64,000 bases of DNA. Source: Mycobacteroides sp. LB1. GTDB lineage: Bacteria; Actinomycetota; Actinomycetes; Mycobacteriales; Mycobacteriaceae. Under the pieces are notes generated by a model. It ran no database searches, was not told the origin of the DNA, and saw only the letters and a list, made by a program, of their open reading frames with translations. Location of the stretch: NCBI RefSeq assembly GCF_013449725.1, contig NZ_JACCFF010000001.1, positions 682,001-746,000 on the forward strand. Reading direction: 5' to 3'. Positions 36,306 to 45,652 of this stretch are shown here, in pieces (position 1 is the first letter of the stretch; the number at the start of each line of letters is the position of its first letter). The position numbers and the translations under genes are program-made.

Positions 36306-37895
36306 CTAGGTCGGCCACACGACGCAGTACTGATGAATGGGATTTTGCTTGTACTCGGTCTGACCGGCCTCGACCAGGCAGTCGTTGCTCAGCGCTACGA
36401 CTTGTAGGTCACCCTCTAGTTCGAACTGGCTCATAATCTCTCCAGGGTCATAGACGGCACACCTACCGGCTTTGAGCCAATTACCGTACGACTGGCAGCG
36501 AGCGTTCAGCGCATCGACGACGCGCCCTGTGAAGCAACCAGGCTTGAGCTCGTACATGCCGCGTAGATCGCTGGGCTGAACGACCCAATACTCCCTTTTT
36601 ATGCCTGGATCGCAGTCACTACGCCCCTCCCAATAGTTGCGCATCCACATCCCGTCCCAATACCACCTAGATGCCGTCTCGGTGGTCGTGAGGGTTGGCA
36701 GGCTCCAGGTGGTTGTCGGATCGATTCCGAATCCTGTTGTAGGACTGGAATAACCGGAAGACGTGGATGGCCGGTAGGTGCTGTGGGTGGACTTGTTACC
36801 CGCCTGTGCTACCCGTGAAAGTACGAAGATGCCGATCAACACTGCGGCCGCGATTGCGATCCATTTTGCGGCGGACGACTGACCTGGAGGTGGCGGCGGT
36901 GTCCATACGGGATAAGTACTCGGTGGTTGGTGCGACGGTGTGGAGCCAGCCGCCCCTACTGTGCTCAGTGGCTGGGTGCCCGCCGCCACTGCGTTTACTT
37001 TCGTTGATGCCGGGGTAATCCGTGGAATTGGCGGGCGGTTGCGGACATCCTCTATCGCCCGTGTCAGTGCGTAGGTCCATGCAGAAAGCGGCGGCCGCTT
37101 GCCCGCTGGGCGACCAACGGTTTCGGCTATCGCTTGACGCAGCAGCGCTGGCGTCGATTCGGGTAGATGGCGAGGATCTCGCGTGTCTTGGTCCCCCACC
37201 AGGAGCCGCAGAGCGAGTAGGCCCAGCTTGAAGATGTCCGACTCTGGTGTGCCAAGTTCTTCACGCTTTGTGGGCACTTCCCACCCTGGGGTTTCGAGCT
37301 GCGGATGAACGGTCCTTTGATCGACGCGCATGGCGTCGCAATCGATGAAGTAGACAGCCGGCTCGGGTGACAGTGAGAACAGTAGGTTTTTCGGTGAGAT
37401 ATCGCCGACGCAAACCTGTATTTGATGCAGGAAGGTCAACGCTGATACCACCTCCTGCAGAAGGACATAGCGTTGCTCATCGGTGAGCTCGACCCCGCGT
37501 TGAGTAAGAACGTGTTCAGGATTCAGGAGGTGCTGGAACTCGGCGATGACTTTCGAGGAGCCCCTGACCGTCACAAGATGTGTGAAGAACTCGTCGGGCA
37601 CAGCGGGCATGACGAAACCGACTGTTGCACCCTGGTTCTCGACCACAACGCATGGCCACGCCGACAGCGAGATGAGCCGGGCTCCGTCAACGTATGAGAG
37701 TGACTCAAGAAAGCTCGGCATCGTTGACAATGCATCGCCGTCGCAGTCGACGAGGACGTTGGGTTTGTACTCTTTGTAGACCATCGATGCGGCGTAAGGC
37801 GACTTGATCGACGGCGCATGGAAGACAACACCTTGTCCGCCCTGGCTGATCTTGGAGAGCTTGCCGATCCGGCTGCGTTCGATGCGCTGGCTCAT
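36306..37895 (-). CDS. Receptor-like protein kinase with Cys-rich ectodomain
   Basis: 529 residues. The kinase domain (about 1-290) has a Gly-rich loop (SQGGQGVVFHAPS), VYKEYK lysine, catalytic loop VGDISPKNLLF and FIDCDAM in place of DFG. A Pro-rich linker, one helix (AKWIAIAAAVLIGIFVLSRV, about 345) and an outside domain with conserved cysteines (WYWDGMWMRNYWEG, KPGCFTGRVV, CAVYDPGEIMSQF) follow. It overlaps the PP2C gene by 4 bases. With PP2C and VWA genes it forms a TerY-P-like triad. The catalytic loop lacks the usual HRD (GDI instead), as in this family. Confidence 0.8.
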   Translation of the reverse strand: MSQRIERSRIGKLSKISQGGQGVVFHAPSIKSPYAASMVYKEYKPNVLVDCDGDALSTMPSFLESLSYVDGARLISLSAWPCVVVENQGATVGFVMPAVPDEFFTHLVTVRGSSKVIAEFQHLLNPEHVLTQRGVELTDEQRYVLLQEVVSALTFLHQIQVCVGDISPKNLLFSLSPEPAVYFIDCDAMRVDQRTVHPQLETPGWEVPTKREELGTPESDIFKLGLLALRLLVGDQDTRDPRHLPESTPALLRQAIAETVGRPAGKRPPLSAWTYALTRAIEDVRNRPPIPRITPASTKVNAVAAGTQPLSTVGAAGSTPSHQPPSTYPVWTPPPPPGQSSAAKWIAIAAAVLIGIFVLSRVAQAGNKSTHSTYRPSTSSGYSSPTTGFGIDPTTTWSLPTLTTTETASRWYWDGMWMRNYWEGRSDCDPGIKREYWVVQPSDLRGMYELKPGCFTGRVVDALNARCQSYGNWLKAGRCAVYDPGEIMSQFELEGDLQVVALSNDCLVEAGQTEYKQNPIHQYCVVWPT

Positions 37896-39022
37896 TCAGT
37901 AAAGGCCGAACCGTGGGATGGAGCGCTCAATCCAGTGCCGATGAGCGGGCTCGCCTGAGAAGAGGATCGGCGGGCCGCGACGGTGACCAGTGTGCGGTCG
38001 TCATCGAAAGCTTCTCTGCTGAAATCGATCGCGTGGGCGAATTCGATCAATGAGGGCGGATCGGCTCGTCCCAGAAGTTCACGAATGAGGTTTCCCACAC
38101 CGCCTTCTCCCTTGCCCAGTGGGTCACCGATACCGTCAGTACCGACCAGCAGTACATCGTTAGCCCCGGCATGAACGACCGTTGGCCGTATTTCGTGCGG
38201 TGGCACACGCGGCAGGCCGGAAACAGCCGATGACGAAAACCCGTCCTTGTCAACCGTTTTCCCCTTAAGCAGCGGGGTAAATGTTCCGTGGCGTAACAGC
38301 CATGCCCCTGAATCTCCGACCCCGACGATGTGTGCGCGAAACGTTCCATACTCGAGGGGATCGATCACAGCGCAAACCAAGGTAGTCGCGAGTTCCTGCT
38401 CCGCGCGCGCCGAATCGGGCGCATCAAGACCGAACAGAATTTTTGCCTGCTCAGCCATCGCCCAGGCAACGCTATCGACCATCCCCCGCCAGTCGGTCTC
38501 CTCCGTATTGACAGGTAACTGTTTCTGAATCCACTGTGCCGCAGCTCGAACAACCGTCATGGCCCCGATATGGGCGAGGCGAGCCTGGGAGACGCCGTCT
38601 GCGACAAGCACCAGCAGCCGCCCGCTAGGGAGGTGGTGGACGGCGAACTCATCTTGGCGCGGAGCTCCGTTGTAGCGGTGTAGGTGGCCTCGAACTGAGG
38701 CTCCGCGGACAGTGAAGTGGTCAGTGGACCAGCCATCGAGTGCGGTGTCGGGACGAAATGGAATTGTCCCGAAAGGTTCTGCGATCACCGAGGGTTCGAC
38801 AGTCGGCGACGGAGCACCTATTACGAGTTGTGGAATGAGAACCGGGTTACGTAGTTCGGGGGGCGAAAGCTCACCTGGCACTTCGGTGGTGGCCGGAACC
38901 GCGCCAGGCGAGGCAGCAGGGTCGCGTGTGGGGATCGGGTCGGTGTCTGCAACGAGGTACTCCGGCGCCCAGCTTTCTGGCCTCTGCTTCTTCTTTGTCC
39001 ATCGTCCACGAAAGCTCGGCAT
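37892..39022 (-). CDS. PP2C-type protein phosphatase
   Basis: 376 residues. A Pro-rich N-terminus precedes a PP2C core with RQDEFAVHHLPSGRLLVLVA, then DGVSQARLAHIGAM, GVGDSGAWLLRHG, LLVGTDGIGDPLG and DDRTLVTVAA. The metal-binding Asp residues are visible. It reverses the neighbouring kinase. ATGA overlap with the kinase gene indicates coupled translation; 15 bases follow the VWA gene. Confidence 0.85.
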   Translation of the reverse strand: MPSFRGRWTKKKQRPESWAPEYLVADTDPIPTRDPAASPGAVPATTEVPGELSPPELRNPVLIPQLVIGAPSPTVEPSVIAEPFGTIPFRPDTALDGWSTDHFTVRGASVRGHLHRYNGAPRQDEFAVHHLPSGRLLVLVADGVSQARLAHIGAMTVVRAAAQWIQKQLPVNTEETDWRGMVDSVAWAMAEQAKILFGLDAPDSARAEQELATTLVCAVIDPLEYGTFRAHIVGVGDSGAWLLRHGTFTPLLKGKTVDKDGFSSSAVSGLPRVPPHEIRPTVVHAGANDVLLVGTDGIGDPLGKGEGGVGNLIRELLGRADPPSLIEFAHAIDFSREAFDDDRTLVTVAARRSSSQASPLIGTGLSAPSHGSAFTE

Positions 39023-39037
39023 CAGCAGACCTGCCGT

Positions 39038-39730
39038 CTACAGCAAGTCGACGGCCAACGAGAACCCTTGGGGTCTCTCAAGCTGCAGCTCGCCAGCTCC
39101 CGCACCCAATGCCTGCCCCGAGCTGATGACCGACTGCGCCAAGGACGACACGAATTCCGATACCGCCCAGGCGGTGTCTGTGCCGTGAGCGGCGACAAAG
39201 GCGTGCTGGTCGTGGGTTGCCACTTCGCGGATCGTTGCCGCATCAGCCTCGCCAATCCCAAAGGCAAGCAGGTTCGGTCGTGCGTGCTGCGAGAGAAGAG
39301 CAGATCGGACCGAGCGCCAGTCCTCGTCCGCGTTCGGGAGACCATCGGTAAGGAAGAACACCGCTGGGCGTGCCACCGCATGGCCTTGAGCTTTCAACGC
39401 GGGAATGTCGACAGAGATCCGATACGCAAGCTGGTCGAACGCTGATGCGAACGAGGTCAGCCCTCTCGCGCGCAGGATGGGCATCGCTGGCAGCGAGCGA
39501 AGATCGGCGATCTCAAGGTAGGTCTCAGCCGAGTCGGCAAAACCGATCACAGAGAATCGCACCTTGGCGGCAGCGAATGGCTCCTTCTGTAGAGCATCCA
39601 GCAGCGACACCAGGCCTTCGTTGAGCTCTCCGAGATTCGGCTCCATCGAACCAGACTCGTCGGCAACGAAATAGATTGGAATTACTGCGCCTTTCGGCTC
39701 CACCCCGTACCTCCCGGTCAGCTGTCGCAC
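39038..39730 (-). CDS. VWA-domain protein (TerY-like)
   Basis: 230 residues from GTG 39730. The MIDAS motif is complete: FVADESGSMEPNLGEL (D-x-S-x-S), GLTSFASAFDQL (Thr) and FFLTDGLPNADED (Asp). The domain binds a divalent metal and a partner protein. First gene of the VWA-PP2C-kinase operon, the TerY-P triad linked to tellurium resistance and phage or stress defence in other bacteria. Confidence 0.8.
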   Translation of the reverse strand: MRQLTGRYGVEPKGAVIPIYFVADESGSMEPNLGELNEGLVSLLDALQKEPFAAAKVRFSVIGFADSAETYLEIADLRSLPAMPILRARGLTSFASAFDQLAYRISVDIPALKAQGHAVARPAVFFLTDGLPNADEDWRSVRSALLSQHARPNLLAFGIGEADAATIREVATHDQHAFVAAHGTDTAWAVSEFVSSLAQSVISSGQALGAGAGELQLERPQGFSLAVDLL

Positions 39731-39925
39731 GACCTCAATCCGGCCGGCGCTTCCAGCGTTAGCCTCGCTGGCTACGTCAAGATAACACCGACATGCAGGG
39801 ATCTGCTTCGCTTATCGTCACGAAGAACGTCATCCAGAGGCCGGGGGGCAAAACCCGCCGTGTCACGGCCGACGGTGTCAGAATCATCCGACGACGTTTC
39901 CTGCTGGCCGCAAGGGTGAGTTCAC

Positions 39926-40531
39926 ATGGTGCAGTTCCGGCGCTCCAAGAAGTTCGGGCCCTTTCGGCTGACGGTAAGCAAGAGCGGGTTAGGGATCAGC
40001 GCAGGGGCTGGACCACTGCGGATCAGCCGCGGCGCCGATGGGAAGGTGCGTCGCACCGTCCGACTGCCAGGTACCGGTATCTCTGACACCAAGGTCATCG
40101 GCGGGCGCAAGCCTGCTCAACGATCCCCCAGAGTTACTGCGCAAATCACACCACCGATTACAGCAACAACATTCCGGTACGGGCCGATCACCGTGGCGCA
40201 GCCGGTTGTCGCGAAGGGGTACAACGGCACCATCGTTTTCGATGGCCAAACCGTGAGCATCGACCGCGCCGCGGTGGCGGCCAGGCTCGGAGGACTGAGC
40301 TCCGTGTCCGTGCCTATTACCGCCGTCTACGCCGTCGAATGGGTGCCCCCATCCATACTGACCAACGGACATATTCGACTGGTGATACCCACAGCGACAG
40401 GCCTACTTCCTCACCCACTGCCCTTACCGCAGGAACCGAGCGCGGTAATCGTGACCTATCAACAGCAGAACCGGTTCAATCAACTGCTATCAGCTCTGGA
40501 GTTTTCGCGGCAACACCCCTCATCACGGTGA
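39926..40531 (+). CDS. DUF4236 plus DUF4429 (PH-like) protein
   Basis: 201 residues. N-terminal DUF4236: QFRRSKKFGPFRLTVSKSGL, then GISAGAGPLRISRGADGKVR. C-terminal PH-like DUF4429: KGYNGTIVFDGQTVSIDR, then ITAVYAVEWVPPSILTNGHI. ATG 39926 follows AGGGTGAG. Function unknown; PH-like domains in such proteins may bind lipid or protein. Divergent from the VWA gene. Confidence 0.8.
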   Translation: MVQFRRSKKFGPFRLTVSKSGLGISAGAGPLRISRGADGKVRRTVRLPGTGISDTKVIGGRKPAQRSPRVTAQITPPITATTFRYGPITVAQPVVAKGYNGTIVFDGQTVSIDRAAVAARLGGLSSVSVPITAVYAVEWVPPSILTNGHIRLVIPTATGLLPHPLPLPQEPSAVIVTYQQQNRFNQLLSALEFSRQHPSSR

Positions 40532-40559
40532 AGACGTAGAGACTGTCAGCAATCCGGGG

Positions 40560-41261
40560 CTATGTCACGTACTTTGCGAGCTTCTTCGCGGCGGTCGGGT
40601 CATCGCGGAACGCAAGCGCAACGACCCTGCGCCCGTCGGTGATGCAGGCGTACTGTCCCGCGTTCCACCGGCCCCACAGCGATCGAGGGGCAGTCTCAGC
40701 CCCGGTCGCCGGATCGATCAACGACACCTTCGTTTCCTGTCCGTGCGAGTTGGCGTACTCGATCCATACCAGTCGGCCCTGCCCTTGATGAACAAGAGCG
40801 TCGAGCTGTAACCACCGATCCCGGGCCACCTTCTGTAGTTGAAATCGCCGATAGACCTCGGCACCGGCGATCGGCAGAACCACAACGCTGCCCAGGAGCA
40901 GCCCTGGGACTGAGCCGACAATCAGTGGCGGGATCAGGCAGGCAACAACGGCCATCACTTCGACAACGACAGCCGCACGCGCTGGACCTCTTGCCGATGC
41001 GCGCAGACCTGCCGAGCACAACAAGATGCCAACAACCAATGTGGAGAAGACATCTCGCGAGATCGCGACCGCAATCAGCAAGTAGGCCGCAGCTAGCCCG
41101 CCCAGAATGACTGCTGCCCACACATACTCCGGTGTACGAACTTTCACCACACTAACCCCCGATTGCTGAAGACAATGAGCAGACAAAACACCGGAGGCAT
41201 CCAGAACCAGCGGGGTTCGCCCCGCCAATACTGCACTTTCCGCTTCATCAACCACCTTCAT
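40560..41261 (-). CDS. Hypothetical membrane protein
   Basis: About 233 residues from ATG 41261. Four hydrophobic segments (YVWAAVILGGLAAAYLLIAV, STLVVGILLCSAGLRA, VMAVVACLIPPLIVGSV, GLLLGSVVVLPIAGAEV), then a soluble C-terminus (RFQLQKVARDRWLQLDALV) that could form a beta domain. It starts 41 bases after the XRE gene stop and may be co-transcribed with it. Confidence 0.55.
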   Translation of the reverse strand: MKVVDEAESAVLAGRTPLVLDASGVLSAHCLQQSGVSVVKVRTPEYVWAAVILGGLAAAYLLIAVAISRDVFSTLVVGILLCSAGLRASARGPARAAVVVEVMAVVACLIPPLIVGSVPGLLLGSVVVLPIAGAEVYRRFQLQKVARDRWLQLDALVHQGQGRLVWIEYANSHGQETKVSLIDPATGAETAPRSLWGRWNAGQYACITDGRRVVALAFRDDPTAAKKLAKYVT

Positions 41262-41301
41262 CGTTCGACGTAAAGCGACAGTAATGGCCAGGTCAGGCAA
41301 A

Positions 41302-41556
41302 CTATCCCACCGCGGAGATCGGCAGCTCTTTGACGAGATCGCCTGGATCAACTCCAAGCCCCGCGGCGATCTTGACAATGTTGTTCAGCGTGATGTTGCG
41401 CCGTCCACGCTCGACCTGGCCGAGATAGGTCCAGTGCAAGCCGATCACTTCGGCGGCCTTCTCCTGGCTCAACCCCAGCTCATGACGCCGAGCCACCACC
41501 CGCCGACCGAACTCTTGGGTGGCGGGCGAGACCGGCGATTGAGACGGGGCAGGCAT
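41302..41556 (-). CDS. XRE-family HTH regulator
   Basis: 84 residues. HTH: LGLSQEKAAEVIGLHWTYLG, then QVERGRRNITLNNIVKIAAG. Typical small Cro/CI-type regulator. It probably controls itself and the downstream membrane gene. Confidence 0.8.
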   Translation of the reverse strand: MPAPSQSPVSPATQEFGRRVVARRHELGLSQEKAAEVIGLHWTYLGQVERGRRNITLNNIVKIAAGLGVDPGDLVKELPISAVG

Positions 41557-41784
41557 GATCCAACCCCATAGGTAGCAACACTATCAATCCAGAGACGATA
41601 AATCCCAATACCTTGAATCCTGTCCCGATTTTTCGTACCGTGGACTACTGGCGTGAAATACGCCCGGACCAGGAAAAACGGAACCAAATAGGTGGGACTT
41701 ATGGGTAGCGGCAGTGGATCGATAGGTGCTTCGTTGGTCTTTCAGTCGAAATCTCCCCCAACTGGCGTGACAGTAAGAGGCCGG

Positions 41785-42828
41785 ATGGCCAGCGCGGTCC
41801 GAGCGACGACGGCGATTGTCTTCGCCGTACAGCTGGCGTCCTGTTCAAGCCCCGCATCACCATCTACTCCGCTGGGGCAGTCAGCGACCTCCACCGGCGC
41901 CACTCAACATTCGGCGGCGTCGCCACACGTCGATCCCGATAGTTTCAGCGGTCCGATTGTGGCGCATTGCCTGGCTCATTCCAGCACCACCACGGTGAGC
42001 AAGCTGAACCTCGACACCGGCGAGCTTGCCACTATCGCGATATTTCCGTTCAGCTGCGGTGGAGGCAGTCCGTGGGACACGAGCTACAGCCCTGATTTTC
42101 TCAAGGTGGTCAATCCGACCTTGAGAAGCGATCACCATGTCGTCTACTACGATTCGCGCACCGGAACCAGTGTCGATGTTACCAACATCGTTTCCCCAAC
42201 GCCCACCGGAGACTTCGGGATTCAAACAATTCCGCAACACGCGTACCCACAGTTCGATGACCAGGGCCTGTTCGTCTTCTTCGACGTTAAGGCAGATGAA
42301 TACAAGTTTTTCGATACTGAGTCTCGGCAAGTTGTACGAACCAGCAAGACTTACTACCGTCCGCACCTCCAGCAGCTTGCGCTCGATCCGAGTCGCGTCG
42401 GACCAGACGAACTCCCCACCGAACGCAATTCACGGCTCTGCGATCCGAAATGGATCATCGACGACACTCGCTACCTACGCGCCATCGGCGACAACAGCAT
42501 CGGCGGCAGCCAGGGCAACTACCAACTCGTGATCGCACCTATCTCAACATCTGCGACCACCCGCCCGAACTGCAATGAAGCAACGGGACAAGTCATTACA
42601 CCGCCGAGCCTCGAAATATGGAGAGCGGCAGCCGATCCCACCGGTTCAACCATCATCTTCCTGATTGAAAGCCGAACAAACGGGAAGGCTCTGAATCTGT
42701 ATCGCGCCAACACCGAAGACCCCTCTCGCCCAACACAAATCAAGCTGTCCGACAGCTTCCTCGATCACGCGGGCGTGTCTGAGGACCGCGACAAGGCGCA
42801 GGTTGTGTCATTCATCGGCTGGCGATGA
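41785..42828 (+). CDS. Predicted lipoprotein
   Basis: 347 residues from ATG 41785 (AAGAGG upstream). The signal sequence ends in the lipobox LASC, so it is anchored outside the membrane. The mature part has repeated short strands with Asp/Thr (YYDSRTGTSVDVTN, YKFFDTESRQVVRT), suggesting a beta-propeller such as TolB-like proteins. No family is certain. A short exported gene follows. Confidence 0.65.
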   Translation: MASAVRATTAIVFAVQLASCSSPASPSTPLGQSATSTGATQHSAASPHVDPDSFSGPIVAHCLAHSSTTTVSKLNLDTGELATIAIFPFSCGGGSPWDTSYSPDFLKVVNPTLRSDHHVVYYDSRTGTSVDVTNIVSPTPTGDFGIQTIPQHAYPQFDDQGLFVFFDVKADEYKFFDTESRQVVRTSKTYYRPHLQQLALDPSRVGPDELPTERNSRLCDPKWIIDDTRYLRAIGDNSIGGSQGNYQLVIAPISTSATTRPNCNEATGQVITPPSLEIWRAAADPTGSTIIFLIESRTNGKALNLYRANTEDPSRPTQIKLSDSFLDHAGVSEDRDKAQVVSFIGWR

Positions 42829-42875
42829 ACGCGCGCACAGCACCTCTGTTGCCCATATCTTCGAAAGGATTTCGC

Positions 42876-43232
42876 ATGACAAAGAGAACCGCGTTCGCCT
42901 CCACCATTGCAACGATCGCTGCGGCAGTCAGCCTCGCACTCACCCCGCCAGCATGGGCTGACCCCGATCCGTACATCCCTGACGGCAATGCCGACTGGTG
43001 CCCCGGTGGCCAGCACCCTGGGTACGGAGGTGTCCGGTATTGCCTTGGCGAGCCGTTCGCCGATGGCAGTTTCTACGCACAGACCTGGAGCCTCGGGCCA
43101 AGCGGGCCTTTCGGTCCGGGTGCGTGGCGTCGTGGCGCTATGTGCAGCGTATGGGTAGAAGGCCGCATACAAGGCGGGCTACCTCGCGGTGGCATACCCG
43201 CATGCGGTGGTCGTCCCAGATTCCTCAATTAA
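42876..43232 (+). CDS. Small secreted protein
   Basis: 118 residues. Signal peptide (FASTIATIAAAVSLALTPPAWA) and a mature Gly/Pro-rich part with four cysteines (DWCPGGQ, RYCLGE, AMCSVW, PACGGR), probably disulphide-bonded. ATG 42876 follows GAAAGGA. Unknown function; proteins of this layout are frequent in mycobacteria. Confidence 0.65.
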   Translation: MTKRTAFASTIATIAAAVSLALTPPAWADPDPYIPDGNADWCPGGQHPGYGGVRYCLGEPFADGSFYAQTWSLGPSGPFGPGAWRRGAMCSVWVEGRIQGGLPRGGIPACGGRPRFLN

Positions 43233-43489
43233 GTTAGAAACGGAACCACGTCTGCCTCACGATGGACGGCGGACAGGAAAGAGTCTCTAAACCGTAGCTG
43301 GCTGGTGCATCGCCGGCTGATCCTCGATCCGGGCTGCTACCGACCGCCCCAACTGGGCTGCCACATGCGACAGCGACACATCATCGGCCACTCTATTCAG
43401 GATTCGCAGACGTAAAGATTGCGACCTACCATAGGCCCAGTACTCGTGTAGCATTTTCACAAATCAACTGGTTAGTACGGAGGGGTTCC

Positions 43490-44212
43490 ATGCGCGAAGA
43501 TTTTGCAATCTCCGCTGCAGAAAAGTTCGGCTGTCCAGTAGCGGCAATCCTCAACCTCAATGAACTGACGGAGCAGGAGAGATTGCAGCTACCGGCGTGG
43601 TGGCTAGAAATCGTGGGCCTGACGCCTACAGAGTCTATTCAGTTGACTATGGATCATTGGAACCGTGTACTGCCCGAGGAGATGCGTCGTCTTCATAACA
43701 TTGTTGAGCAATATTGCCACGATGTCGGCTTGGTGCGTTTAACTACGGGCGATTACAACGGCCATGCTCTGCTTTACGGATTCGACACCCCAAAGGGCCG
43801 TGTATTCCTAGTTGGATACCCTCCGGCGCACTCCGAGTCATCTATATTTTCGAAAATGCCTCGCGCATTATCTGAGTTCTATCTCGAGCTGCATGACGGC
43901 TTGCACTACGATCCCAATTCCGCCCCTGTCGGTGTCTATAAAGTTGAGAAGCTGGTCGATTGGGAATCATGGGTGGGTAGCAGCGAGTTAAGCTACCTTA
44001 GTTATCCGCCACCCGATATTCCCCCGCTCGCAAAGAATCTAATTCTTTTCTATACCGACGGGTCTGGAGGCTATATCCTTTTCAACACTGATCCGAACGG
44101 CCTAGTTGTATGGACCGTGGGATCGGGGTTGATCGAGGAAGAAACCCGTGACTTATGGGATGTTGTTGACGATTGGATCGCGCTCATCCTCACGGGCGAT
44201 TTCTATGATTAA
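43490..44212 (+). CDS. Hypothetical acidic protein, possible immunity protein
   Basis: 240 residues, cytoplasmic. The stretches LSEFYLELHDGLHYD and LILFYTDGSGGYILFN, then WDVVDDWIALILTGDFYD, recall SMI1/SUKH-type immunity proteins, but the match is weak. Lower GC than its neighbours. A GGAGGGG ribosome site precedes ATG 43490. Toxin partner not seen. Confidence 0.5.
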   Translation: MREDFAISAAEKFGCPVAAILNLNELTEQERLQLPAWWLEIVGLTPTESIQLTMDHWNRVLPEEMRRLHNIVEQYCHDVGLVRLTTGDYNGHALLYGFDTPKGRVFLVGYPPAHSESSIFSKMPRALSEFYLELHDGLHYDPNSAPVGVYKVEKLVDWESWVGSSELSYLSYPPPDIPPLAKNLILFYTDGSGGYILFNTDPNGLVVWTVGSGLIEEETRDLWDVVDDWIALILTGDFYD

Positions 44213-44239
44213 ATTCTGACCGACAGCCTGTGCGCCGAT

Positions 44240-44956
44240 CTAGCCACCGAACTCGGCAATTGCCTTTCGTAGAGCACTAATCGCAAGAGAGTTGTCAAGA
44301 GCGATACCGGGCGCTCTACTTTGAGCATCTTCGACCAGGATTACTGACACAGTGCGGTTGTTCGGCAGCCATGCATAGTAGCGGTATTCTTCGAATGTCC
44401 GTCCCGAGTCGTACGTGACGGCCACGGTGTGATAGCCGCGTATCTGGATACCGGAAATATCAGGGGTATCTGCAGGGCGGCTGACTGTACCGCGATACCG
44501 TCCTGGGCTATCTATCTGAAAATTAGTGCACTCGGAACTACCGGCCGGAACGGGGTGCCGGTCTGGGATCGCCGATTGCGCTGTAATTATGAATACTTGG
44601 CCATTACCCTTCATATTCAGAGCTGTTGTACGCTCGCCGACCTGTAATTGACCCATCAAATTATCGACGTCCTTGCAGGCTATCGGCGTGTAGGTAGTGT
44701 GAGCCGTGGCCGCTGCGTCCTTGTCGCGGTCATTCTGACTGACCACGGACGTTGTGGGCTGGCTAGGACTGTAGCCAGCAGGGAAAACTTCACCCACCTT
44801 GAGTATTCGGCTGTAGTCATCGGAATCGGCGTGAACCGTAGACGGTGCAGACTTTTTGTTGTCAGAGGTCTGTTGCGGCCCGCACGCAACAGACAGCAGC
44901 GCGCCAAGGACGATGACAGCCATCAATTTCTGCAATCGCAGGTAGTTTACGTTCAT
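44240..44956 (-). CDS. Predicted lipoprotein, last gene of the exported operon
   Basis: 238 residues. Lipobox LSVAC, then a mature domain with a Cys pair (IACKDVDNLMG, SECTNFQIDS) and a beta-rich end (VAVTYDSGRTFEEYRYYAWL). It resembles mycobacterial DUF5642-type lipoproteins by layout, not certainly. It starts 3 bases after the stop of the next lipoprotein gene. Confidence 0.65.
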   Translation of the reverse strand: MNVNYLRLQKLMAVIVLGALLSVACGPQQTSDNKKSAPSTVHADSDDYSRILKVGEVFPAGYSPSQPTTSVVSQNDRDKDAAATAHTTYTPIACKDVDNLMGQLQVGERTTALNMKGNGQVFIITAQSAIPDRHPVPAGSSECTNFQIDSPGRYRGTVSRPADTPDISGIQIRGYHTVAVTYDSGRTFEEYRYYAWLPNNRTVSVILVEDAQSRAPGIALDNSLAISALRKAIAEFGG

Positions 44957-44959
44957 ACC

Positions 44960-45652
44960 TCAGATGCCTTGGAGTAGTTCAGCGCCCTTGACGAACAACT
45001 GCCGACCCAATGCCGGATCTAAGCTGTCGTCTAGAGTGATTGGCTTGCTGATGATGACGTGCAAAAGTATCTGGCCTTTCACTTTGGCGAAATAGTCATA
45101 TTGATTGGTTCCCTCGCCACTTTCGCTATTCGCATCAATGGTGGAAGACCTGATGGCCTGCACGTACTCTGCGCGCACATTTGGTTTCTCAGTAACCGAG
45201 GCTAGCCCGTGCGCCGAAGCAGTGCTGAACGTGACACTCCTACACTCTTGAGGGATGTCTTCAAAGTCAAGTGGCTTATCCGTCTTTACCGCCTGCACTG
45301 ACAACAAAGTGTCCCCGTCAGGGGATAACGCATTGAAACCGCGCACGATGTCCTTCTCGCCCGCTCGCGTCACCCGCGCGCGTAGCACAGATTCACAGCG
45401 CTCAGGAAACACCTGCGAATAGTCCTGATTTGATGCCCCGGACCCTGCGTTTGGCGACCAGCTATCGAACATCTCCACCTTGTACCCTGACGGCACCTCG
45501 CTGGTCAGATTCCTAACAACGTCAATGTCCAGGCCAGCGGGCTCGTCAGTGCCACCACAGGAAGTAGCCAAAAGGGCCACCGTCGACAGTAGGTAAGCGA
45601 ACCTATTTGGCACAGTTAGCCGCCTAGCCACGAAACCCCTTCCGCGTTCCAT
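44960..45652 (-). CDS. Predicted lipoprotein, third gene of the exported operon
   Basis: 230 residues from ATG 45652; its A is also the last base of the HNH gene's stop (TGATG overlap), so translation is coupled. Lipobox LATSC after a short signal sequence. The mature part has two further cysteines. It has the same overall layout as the next lipoprotein and may be its paralogue. Confidence 0.7.
   Translation of the reverse strand: MERGRGFVARRLTVPNRFAYLLSTVALLATSCGGTDEPAGLDIDVVRNLTSEVPSGYKVEMFDSWSPNAGSGASNQDYSQVFPERCESVLRARVTRAGEKDIVRGFNALSPDGDTLLSVQAVKTDKPLDFEDIPQECRSVTFSTASAHGLASVTEKPNVRAEYVQAIRSSTIDANSESGEGTNQYDYFAKVKGQILLHVIISKPITLDDSLDPALGRQLFVKGAELLQGI

Noticed and set aside
37022..37231. 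Small plus-strand frames inside the kinase and PP2C genes
   Set aside because: They lie opposite well-supported domains and show no ribosome sites.
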